A stretch of 10,708 nucleotides of DNA from Chloroflexota bacterium (lineage in GTDB: Bacteria > Chloroflexota > Limnocylindria > Limnocylindrales > CSP1-4). The translations under genes and the position numbers were made by a program. The DNA lies in the NCBI GenBank assembly GCA_021789355.1, contig JAJYJR010000144.1, positions 1 through 10,708 on the forward strand, in the 5' to 3' direction. The notes under the pieces are model-generated. The model was given only the letters and a program-made list of their open reading frames with translations, was not told the DNA's origin and made no database searches. Shown here in pieces: positions 5,494 through 10,708 of this stretch (within the stretch, counting starts at the first letter, position 1; the number at the start of each line of letters is the position of its first letter).

Positions 5494-7280
5494 CGTTCAC
5501 CGACAAGGCGGCCTCCGAGATGGTCGAACGGATGTCGGCGCTCGGCCACCCCGACGTCATGGCCCGAACCTTCCACGCCGCGGCTCTGGCGCAGCTACGC
5601 CATTTCTGGCCGTTGCGACATGAGGGCGCGGCCCTGCCCGAGGTCCTGCCCTCGAAGCTCGAACTCATCGCGCCGCTGGCGCGCCGCCTGCCGGGCGGCT
5701 ATCGCTTCACGCCGGCCAAGGACCTCGCCGACGTCATCGAGTGGGCCAAGGTCAGGCGCATCCCGCCCGAGCGCTGGATCGAGCAGGGGCAGGAGCGGGC
5801 GCCCATCCCGCCCGAGCTCTTCGCGACCCTGTACCGCGACTACGAGCGGGCCAAGACCCGGGCGGGGCGGATCGACTTCGAAGACATGCTGGTGCAGACG
5901 GTAGAGCTGCTGGAGAACGATCCCGCGGCCGCCTCGATCGTGCGCTCCCGGAAGCGCTGGTTCATGGTCGACGAGTACCAGGACACCAACCCGCTCGCCG
6001 AGCGGCTCCTCGAGCTCTGGCTGGGCGACTCCCGGGATCTCGCCGTGGTCGGCGACCCCGACCAGACGATCTACACGTTCGCGGGCGCCTCACCCGAGTC
6101 CCTGCTGCACTTCGCGCAGCGCCATCCCGGCGCGCGGACGATCGCGCTCACCGAGAACTACCGCTCGAGCCCGCAGATCCTGGCCCTGGCCAACCGGCTC
6201 ACCGGCGCGGGGAGCCGCGGACCGCTGCGGGCGACCAGAGCAGACGGTCCGGCACCCACCATCCGTCGAAACGCGGACGCGGAGGCCGAGCTCCGGGCGG
6301 TCCTGGCCGGCATCCGGGAGCTCCTGGCCGCTGGGATGCCGCCTGCGGAGGTCGCGGTCCTCGTGCGGCTCAACGCCCAGCTGCCGGCCATCGAGGAAGC
6401 GCTCACCCGTGCGGGGATCGGCTTTGCGGTCCGCGGCCAGCGCTTCTTCGAGCGCCTCGAGGTCCGTGAGGCGCGGCGTCTGCTCGCGAGAGCCAAGCTC
6501 GCCGAGACCGGAGCGTCGCTCGCGGCGGCGATCCGCACCCTCATCGTCGACCGACTCGGCGTCGAGGCGTTGCCGGAGAGCAGCGGCGAGGAGGCTCGCG
6601 AGCGCACGGCATCTCTGGAGCTGGTGCTCGGCATCATCGAGGATCTCGCGCGCGACCCGACGCTCACCGTGGCCCAGGTCGTCGCCGAGCTCGACCGGCG
6701 CGATGCCGCCGAGGCCACCTCGAGCCGGGATGGGGTGAACCTGCTCACGTATCACCGCGCCAAGGGGCTCGAGTGGGACGCGGTGTTCCTGCCCTCCCTG
6801 CAGGAGGGCGTGCTGCCCGTCCGGCAGGCCCGCGACAAGGAGGCGATCGCCGAGGAGCAGCGGCTCCTGTACGTGGGGATCACCCGCGCCCGATCTCGTC
6901 TGGCGCTCTCCTGGGCGCTGCGTCGACCGGGCGCCGCGGGCAAGGAGACAACTCGGCAACCCTCCCGGTTCCTGGCCGCGTTGGAACACCGAGGAAGCGA
7001 ACCCGTCCGCACCACGGTGCGACGTGCGGCGGCGGGCTTCGCCGCGGGCTCGGACGATGGGCTGCTCGAGCGGCTGCACGGCTGGCGTCGCGCCCGGGCA
7101 AGGGCCGACGGCGTCCCGGCCTACGTGGTCGCGGAGGACGCCACGCTGGCGGCCATCGCGGCCGCTCGGCCCCGCTCGATCGCGGCGCTGGGCCACGTCC
7201 GGGGCATCGGACCAGCAAGGCTCGCGCGGTATGGGGACGAGATCGTCGAGCTCGTCGAGCAAGCGCTGCAAGAGCGCTGA
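5490..7280 (+). CDS. UvrD2-like superfamily 1 DNA helicase with HRDC domain (C-terminal part of the NERD helicase)
   Basis: The 596-residue ORF carries all remaining SF1A helicase motifs in order: Ia VTFTDKAASEM (1-11), TFHAAAL (27-33), RIDFEDML (127-134), II VDEYQDTN (160-167), III VVGDPDQTIYTFAGA (186-200), IV TENYRSSPQI (221-230), V NLLTYHRAKGLEWDAVFLP (417-435) and VI EEQRLLYVGITRARSRL (455-471). The C-terminus (about 524-592) is an HRDC domain, with LHGWRRARA, GVPAYVVAEDATL and GIGPARLARYGD. The motor resembles UvrD2 (for example AELDRRDAAE ahead of motif V, short domain 2B). It should unwind DNA 3' to 5' using ATP, in repair or defence. Its GTG start lies inside motif Ia and is an artefact of the break near 5421; the true gene starts at 4408 and would encode about 957 residues. 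No terminator is seen after the TGA at 7278-7280. Confidence 0.88.
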   Translation: MTFTDKAASEMVERMSALGHPDVMARTFHAAALAQLRHFWPLRHEGAALPEVLPSKLELIAPLARRLPGGYRFTPAKDLADVIEWAKVRRIPPERWIEQGQERAPIPPELFATLYRDYERAKTRAGRIDFEDMLVQTVELLENDPAAASIVRSRKRWFMVDEYQDTNPLAERLLELWLGDSRDLAVVGDPDQTIYTFAGASPESLLHFAQRHPGARTIALTENYRSSPQILALANRLTGAGSRGPLRATRADGPAPTIRRNADAEAELRAVLAGIRELLAAGMPPAEVAVLVRLNAQLPAIEEALTRAGIGFAVRGQRFFERLEVREARRLLARAKLAETGASLAAAIRTLIVDRLGVEALPESSGEEARERTASLELVLGIIEDLARDPTLTVAQVVAELDRRDAAEATSSRDGVNLLTYHRAKGLEWDAVFLPSLQEGVLPVRQARDKEAIAEEQRLLYVGITRARSRLALSWALRRPGAAGKETTRQPSRFLAALEHRGSEPVRTTVRRAAAGFAAGSDDGLLERLHGWRRARARADGVPAYVVAEDATLAAIAAARPRSIAALGHVRGIGPARLARYGDEIVELVEQALQER

Positions 7281-7343
7281 GGAGCTGCTGATACGGTGGG
7301 TTTGGCTGCCATGAACCGCGACCTCCACAGGGAGTGCTTGGCC

Positions 7344-7373
7344 TTCGCGCTCGGAACTCCGGACCCCTAGGCT
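7344..7373 (+). promoter_or_regulatory. Weak promoter candidate ahead of the lipoprotein gene
   Basis: TTCGCG (7344-7349) and TAGGCT (7368-7373) are 18 bp apart, directly before ATG 7388. A start of transcription about 7 bases after TAGGCT would leave fewer than 10 untranslated bases. That would agree with the lack of a Shine-Dalgarno sequence and suggests a leaderless or nearly leaderless transcript. This is inference from consensus only. Confidence 0.25.
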
Positions 7374-7387
7374 GCGTCGATGCGCTC

Positions 7388-8710
7388 ATGAAGAGAGCTG
7401 CGCTTCTCCTGGCGCTCTGCGTGGTGGCGTCCGCCTGCGCCGGGCCTCGGCAGTCCTCGGCGGTCGGCATCGCCCTCGCATCGACCGGGAGTCCCGCCCC
7501 CACGCCTGCCGAAGCCTCCAGCTCGGCACCGACGACCGTCACGTCGCCCGACGCCGTGTTCCCCGCCGAGGCCGCCGGCCTGGCGGTGATCAGCGTCGCC
7601 GAGGCGGCGGCGATGATCGCGGCGGGGCAGCTCGACGGGCGGGTTGCAGCGGTGGCCGGCTACTACGATCAGGTCGCCATGTCCTGCCCGTATCCCGGCC
7701 GCTACATCGGGCCACTCGAAAGCTGGTGCAGGTTCATCGCCTTCACCGACCGGCGTGACGACGCCCGGCTGTGCCGGCCTTCTGGCGACAATGGAACCAG
7801 CTGCAGCCGCCCCACCGCGACGAGTCTCGACCCCTTCCTCATGCCCGAGACCGGCGGGGCCGTCCCTGCGCTCGGGAGCGGGCTCGACCCGCTGGCCCTC
7901 GTGCTCATCGGCCACGCCGGCGACGCCCGCCAGTGGCGCTGCACCGAGGCGACCCAGTCGGCGTGCGCGCGGGCCTTCGTCGTCGACCGCGTCGCCTGGG
8001 CGGACGGGCATGACGTCCCACTCACGGCGCCTCAAACCGACGACCAGACCACGGGCAAGGTGATCGCGCCCCGGATGACCATCGCGCAGGCCGCAGCCGC
8101 AGCCGGGGTCGGCGAAAGTCTGCTGACCGGGGCCCCCTTCCGCGCCGGGGACATCGCCTCAATCGATCCGCGCGAGAACCTCTCAGGCGACGGCCTCGTG
8201 TGGCTCCTGCGCTCGGTCGGCCAGGGCGCAGGGCCGACCCGTCCCGTGACCCAGCAGATCGTGGACGACGCGACCGGGAGGGTCATCACCGCCATGCCGC
8301 TGGCGCTCGACCTGGCCTACCGCCCGGCGCGCCTGTGGCAGTCGGCCATCGTCCGCGGCCTCGACTGCTGCGCGGGCCGCGAGTTCGCCTTCTACCGCGT
8401 GACCTCGTCCGACGGGACGCTCGTCTACGACGGCATGGTGTCCCAGGGCGCTTCCGGCCAAGACGGTTACACGTCCTTCGGCACCGGTTACGAGAGTCCC
8501 GGGCCGCTCGCCCTGCCCGCCGGCTCCTACTCCGTGACCGCCTGGCTGGCGACCTGGGACGGCCGCAAAGCGGGCGGCGCTCGTGACGAGTGCTCGACGA
8601 ACGTCACCCTCGCGCCTCTCGACGACAAGGCGCTCACCGCCGACTTCCCGATCGGCAAACCGTGCCAGATCTCCCCGGGGCCGCCGCCCACGACCGACCC
8701 GTCCCCTTGA
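7388..8710 (+). CDS. Cysteine-rich lipoprotein of unknown function
   Basis: The 440-residue product begins MKRAALLLALCVVASAC, a lipoprotein signal with lipobox ASAC and the lipidated Cys at residue 17, followed by a Ser/Thr/Pro linker to about residue 55. I chose ATG 7388 because the signal peptide starts there; the frame is open from GTG 7334, but those residues spoil the signal. The first domain opens VISVAEAAAMIAAGQLDGRVAAVAGYY and carries paired cysteines (SCPYPG, WCRF, LCRP, SCSR, RCTE, ACAR). The C-terminal part has DCCAG, a strand-rich stretch LPAGSYSVTAWLATWDG that looks like a beta-sandwich of an extracytoplasmic protein, and ends DECSTNVTL...GKPCQISPGPPP. The many cysteines suggest disulfides outside the membrane. 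The family is not recognised. An 18-bp stretch at 7774-7791 is shared with the CRISPR-like site at 4229-4246. Confidence 0.8.
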   Translation: MKRAALLLALCVVASACAGPRQSSAVGIALASTGSPAPTPAEASSSAPTTVTSPDAVFPAEAAGLAVISVAEAAAMIAAGQLDGRVAAVAGYYDQVAMSCPYPGRYIGPLESWCRFIAFTDRRDDARLCRPSGDNGTSCSRPTATSLDPFLMPETGGAVPALGSGLDPLALVLIGHAGDARQWRCTEATQSACARAFVVDRVAWADGHDVPLTAPQTDDQTTGKVIAPRMTIAQAAAAAGVGESLLTGAPFRAGDIASIDPRENLSGDGLVWLLRSVGQGAGPTRPVTQQIVDDATGRVITAMPLALDLAYRPARLWQSAIVRGLDCCAGREFAFYRVTSSDGTLVYDGMVSQGASGQDGYTSFGTGYESPGPLALPAGSYSVTAWLATWDGRKAGGARDECSTNVTLAPLDDKALTADFPIGKPCQISPGPPPTTDPSP

Positions 8711-8732
8711 CCTGGGGATCTGTGGGACGCGC

Positions 8733-8758
8733 GGGCGGCCTTGCCGCCCCAAGGGCGG
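8733..8758 (+). terminator. Two mutually exclusive GC hairpins after the lipoprotein gene
   Basis: GGGCGGC (8733-8739) can pair with GCCGCCC (8743-8749). Alternatively CCGCCC (8744-8749) pairs with GGGCGG (8753-8758). The shared middle arm means only one can form at a time. The first stem sits 23 bases after the stop at 8710, a usual terminator position, but there is no T-run. It may instead be part of a longer structured RNA. Confidence 0.4.
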
Positions 8759-8881
8759 AGCGAAAGGGTTTCCTGCTCGAGGGCAGCGCCGCCAGGGCTC
8801 AACCCGGCCGCACGGCCGGCAATCGGCGCAGGGAACCTTCGGGTCCCCGTCCGATGCAGCCGTCCTCCGGAGGCGGGTGCA

Positions 8882-8933
8882 AGCGACGGTCGCGAACACC
8901 ACGTCCTAGCGACAGTCGCCGACACTACATGTA
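8882..8933. repeat. Two imperfect 26-bp direct repeats
   Basis: The units start AGCGACGGTCGCGAACAC (8882) and AGCGACAGTCGCCGACAC (8908) and agree at most positions over their first 20 bases. Read on the minus strand they begin TGTCGGCGACTGTCGC and TGTTCGCGACCGTCGC, each opening with TGT. That resembles the multiple terminal repeats of IS21-type ends, although the spacing is 26 rather than 22-23 bp. They could be a relic IS end or regulator-binding sites. Confidence 0.45.
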
Positions 8934-9003
8934 GGGCTACCTGCGCTCTCTGGGAAAGCATCAGCCCGGTAGCGACTGAACTCGACAGACGGCCGCAGCG
9001 GTG

Positions 9004-9033
9004 TCGCGAAGGGAGCGACGCGTTGAGTAGGAT
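9004..9033 (+). promoter_or_regulatory. Possible promoter with TAGGAT -10 box
   Basis: TAGGAT (9028-9033) is a good -10 hexamer for high-GC bacteria and lies 82 bases before ATG 9115. The -35 region (TCGCGA at 9004-9009, 18 bp upstream) is poor. No other box in this intergenic region fits better. Confidence 0.3.
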
Positions 9034-9114
9034 GGCGGCTGGTGCTGTCGCCGGGCCTCGCCCTCGTGCGATTAGCGGTTACTGCGGCTTCCTGTTCTGT
9101 CCAGCGATGGTGAG

Positions 9115-10137
9115 ATGACCGCCCCAAAGACTCAACGCACCTCCCTCGATGAGGCGATCGGCCACATTGCGGCCGAGACCAAGATCTGGGTGAGGGTAGC
9201 TGCGGTTCGCCGAGACGACGACAAGTGGCACGCCAGGCTGGTGGAGCTCACGAGCGGAGCCCCGCCTCCGAGCTGGAAGCCGCTGACGTGGGACTACCCA
9301 TGGGCGCTGCTCACTGCGAGAGTCGAAAGCGGCAAGGCCGTCGGCGAATGGGTTCGGGCCTCATCGATCAACCTCGACGATCGCGAGATCGTCCTGCCCA
9401 CGGCGATGGATTCCCTGCTCTGGGAGCGCCGACAAAGCCAGTCACCGAGCGGATACGAGAAGCTCGAGTGGCCCGTGGTGGAGACGACGCTGGCCCAGGT
9501 CGACAATCAGGCCGAGCCGCAGGGGCCGCTCGTGTCGGCCATGGATGCGCCCTCCTTCATCAACCTCTACACGGCCGCGGCGTGCTTCTTCTACCTCGAC
9601 CGTCAGCCCACGGGCGGTTCCTTGCATCAAGGGGTCATGTACCGCCATCAGGACACGAGCGCCCGTCTGAAGAGCGTCCGCATCACGGAGTCCGAGATCG
9701 TGGTGGAGGTCGAAGGCGACACCACCAGCGGACTGATCCTGGAACTGGCAGGGGATGCTCCCGGCGACGTGCGTCCGCTCGCGGGGCCAAGCGGCCATGC
9801 TACCCAGACGCTGCAGTTCGATCTGCCGAGCGGCCTGCCCGCCGGGGCGTGGGTACTGCTGCGGCGCGGTGAGGAGTGGATCGATCGGCGTTTCCTGGCG
9901 GCCCCCTGGACCCGCGGCCCAGAGCCAGGGGTGGAGTTCGTGGTGGAGCCTCGGACGCGATTGGAGGCGTTTCTCGCCGACCGTGCGCATTCCGCTGATT
10001 CCGAACACCCAGTCCGGTCGTTTCCGAACAGCCAGTCCGGAGTTTCCGAACACCTGCCGCGTGCAGGTCGGAGCGGCAGCGACGCGGGATGGAGAACGCC
10101 CTCTTCGGCTCACCTCCTTCAGCTGTTGAGCGGGTAG
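9115..10137 (+). CDS. Protein of unknown function, C-terminus cut off by an IS21-like insertion
   Basis: The native part runs from ATG 9115 to about 9983 (289 residues). The ORF then reads 51 codons into the IS end (AHSADSEHPVRSFPNSQSG...) and even overlaps the opposite istB by 19 bases, so these residues are foreign. The native part has an N-terminal region with WVRVAAV and WARLVEL-like strands and an aromatic middle block SFINLYTAAACFFYLDRQPTGG (147-168). A strand-rich domain follows (SVRITESEIVVEVEG, LPAGAWVLLRRGEEWIDRRFL), then VEFVVEPRTRLEAFLADR, where it breaks. There is no signal peptide, so it should be cytoplasmic. A break right after 'RLEAFLADR' is where Schlafen AlbA_2-type proteins typically continue with a '(V/L)EFK' segment, so the lost part may have been an AlbA_2 ATPase-like domain. 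That is inference. The start has only a weak, too-close GGTGAG. Confidence 0.65.
   Translation: MTAPKTQRTSLDEAIGHIAAETKIWVRVAAVRRDDDKWHARLVELTSGAPPPSWKPLTWDYPWALLTARVESGKAVGEWVRASSINLDDREIVLPTAMDSLLWERRQSQSPSGYEKLEWPVVETTLAQVDNQAEPQGPLVSAMDAPSFINLYTAAACFFYLDRQPTGGSLHQGVMYRHQDTSARLKSVRITESEIVVEVEGDTTSGLILELAGDAPGDVRPLAGPSGHATQTLQFDLPSGLPAGAWVLLRRGEEWIDRRFLAAPWTRGPEPGVEFVVEPRTRLEAFLADRAHSADSEHPVRSFPNSQSGVSEHLPRAGRSGSDAGWRTPSSAHLLQLLSG
10001..10052. repeat. Terminal repeats of the right IS21-like element
   Basis: The unit CCGAACA-N-CCAGTCCGG-N4-6 recurs at 10001, 10024 and 10046. The two inner copies carry the longer TTTCCGAACA. These are the expected IstA transposase-binding repeats. Confidence 0.75.
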
Positions 10138-10708
10138 TCTGCCACGCGCCCGGCGGGCGCATCGGGCGCCCCGGGCGTGGCGTCGGCAGGGGGTTCCGGG
10201 CCGGCGCGCCCGGGCCGGGGGCGGCGCATCGAGTCGCCGCGCAGCTCCAGGCGATGGGCGCTGTGGACCAGGCGGTCCAGGATGGCATCGGCGAGCGTCG
10301 GCTCGCCCAGCGCCTCGTGCCAGTGGGCCACGGGGAGCTGGCTGGTGACGATGGTGGCGCGGCGTCCGGCGCGGTCCTCGATGACCTCCAGGAGGTCGGC
10401 GGCCTGCGCGTTGGTCAGCGGCTGCAGGGCGAGGTCGTCGAGGACGAGGACATCGATCCGCGCCCAGGCGGCCAGGAGCCGCGGCAGGCGCCCGTCCGCG
10501 CGCGCCAGGGCGAGTTCGCCCAACAGGCGCGGGACGCGCAGGTAGAGCGCGGTGTGGCCCCGCCGCAGGGCGGACTGGGCGAGCGCGCAGGCGAGGTAGG
10601 TCTTGCCGACCCCCGTGGCCCCCACGATCAACACGCTCTGGTGGGCCGCCACCCAGTGCGCCTCGGCGAGGGCGAGGACGAGCGCGCGGTCGAGGCCGCG
10701 GGGATGCC
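10119..10708 (-). CDS. istB: IstB-like ATPase, helper of IS21 transposition (partial, 5' end outside window)
   Basis: The frame is open to the right edge, entering as HPRGLDRALVLALAEAHW, so GTG 10652 is only an internal codon. Walker A GATGVGKT lies at 10622-10599 and Walker B VLVLDDLA about 50 residues later. Sensor 1 IVTSQLPVAHWHEALGEPT and the C-terminal block ADAILDRLVHSAHRLELRGDSMRR follow; these are hallmarks of IstB in the IS1326/ISPpu-like group. IstB is the AAA+ partner of IstA: it binds target DNA in an ATP-dependent way and stimulates strand transfer. After SMRR the tail is a Pro/Gly/Ala-rich extension of about 30 residues ending ADYPLNS. The partner istA should lie upstream of it, beyond 10708. 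The stop at 10121-10119 sits inside the 3' tail of the fused ORF on the other strand. Confidence 0.93.
   Translation of the reverse strand, partial: HPRGLDRALVLALAEAHWVAAHQSVLIVGATGVGKTYLACALAQSALRRGHTALYLRVPRLLGELALARADGRLPRLLAAWARIDVLVLDDLALQPLTNAQAADLLEVIEDRAGRRATIVTSQLPVAHWHEALGEPTLADAILDRLVHSAHRLELRGDSMRRPRPGRAGPEPPADATPGAPDAPAGRVADYPLNS

Larger units (their letters stand above)
8711..9114. other. 404-bp intergenic region rich in hairpins
   Basis: No supported gene is present. Besides the pair at 8733-8758, the region holds CTGC/GCAG stem around TCGAGG (about 8773-8786), CCGGCCG-CA-CGGCCGG (8804-8819), a UUCG-capped stem GGGAACC-TTCG-GGTCCC with one bulge (about 8831-8848) and CCTCCGGAGG (8864-8873). 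A 26-bp imperfect direct repeat (8882-8933) and the palindrome CTACATGTAG (8925-8934) follow. I could not match it to any riboswitch or ncRNA family that I know. Confidence 0.45.
9984..10708 (-). mobile_element. IS21-family element, right end and 3' part of istB (partial, continues off the right edge)
   Basis: The element lies on the minus strand. Its istB ends at 10119, and about 135 bp of non-coding end follow down to a tip at about 9984, where the + strand reads TGCGCATTCCGC. The terminus has three repeats of CCGAACA at 10001-10007, 10024-10030 and 10046-10052 (22-23 bp period), two of them linked by CCAGTCCGG (10009-10017 and 10032-10040). The upstream gene at 9115 is interrupted exactly here. 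The repeats and the IstB subgroup differ from those of the element at the left edge, so these are two separate insertions and not a composite transposon. The exact tip is inferred; the other end and the target duplication are outside the window. Confidence 0.8.

Noticed and set aside
6090..7328. A 412-codon open frame on the minus strand.
   Set aside because: It is antisense to helicase motifs III-VI and HRDC; long shadow frames are expected opposite GC-rich genes.
7334..7387. An upstream GTG start for the lipoprotein at 7388.
   Set aside because: It would put 18 unrelated residues ahead of a complete lipoprotein signal peptide.
1..10708. A composite transposon formed by the two IS21 ends.
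   Set aside because: The terminal repeats and the IstB proteins at the two ends belong to different subgroups.

Overview
The window is GC-rich DNA (about 60 % in the lowest coding stretch I counted, about 75 % in the highest). It carries several secreted or lipid-anchored proteins with Pro/Thr/Ser-rich linkers, starts with GTG, and -10-like boxes such as TAGGAT. This fits a monoderm high-GC bacterium, either Chloroflexota (for example Limnocylindria-like soil or freshwater lineages) or Actinomycetota. I cannot separate the two from the sequence alone.

Layout. (1) 1-279 is the right end of an IS21-family insertion sequence: the last 57 codons of istB, then three 18-bp terminal repeats spaced exactly 23 bp. 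(2) 280-1719 has no convincing gene; it holds a perfect 16-bp palindrome and a hairpin. (3) 1720-3092 is a two-gene unit with lower GC: a secreted protein with a signal peptide, and a lipoprotein whose GTG start overlaps the upstream stop (GTGA). (4) 3093-4062 is a decaying region with a 15-bp tandem duplication and a lipoprotein pseudogene. The pseudogene lacks an in-frame start and is frameshifted by a 10-bp tandem duplication. (5) 4063-4407 holds a solitary sequence of the length and fold of a type I-E CRISPR repeat, a perfect 10-bp inverted repeat and a possible promoter with a palindrome. (6) 4408-7280 is a large helicase gene with a NERD nuclease-like domain, a UvrD2-like superfamily 1 motor and a C-terminal HRDC domain. 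A one-base loss just after the Walker A lysine splits it into two ORFs. (7) 7388-8710 is a 440-residue cysteine-rich lipoprotein. (8) 8711-9114 is an intergenic cluster of hairpins plus a 26-bp direct repeat. (9) 9115-9983 is a gene cut by a second, different IS21-family element. That element starts at about 9984 and runs out of the window with istB on the minus strand.

Overall this is an accessory segment bracketed by the inward-facing ends of two unrelated IS21-type elements, with several broken genes between them. The helicase is the clearest function (DNA repair or genome defence). The IS-truncated gene may be the regulatory front half of a larger protein. The most unusual item is the lone CRISPR-like repeat: the sequence after it shares an exact 18-bp stretch, running from the repeat end into the would-be spacer, with the downstream lipoprotein gene.
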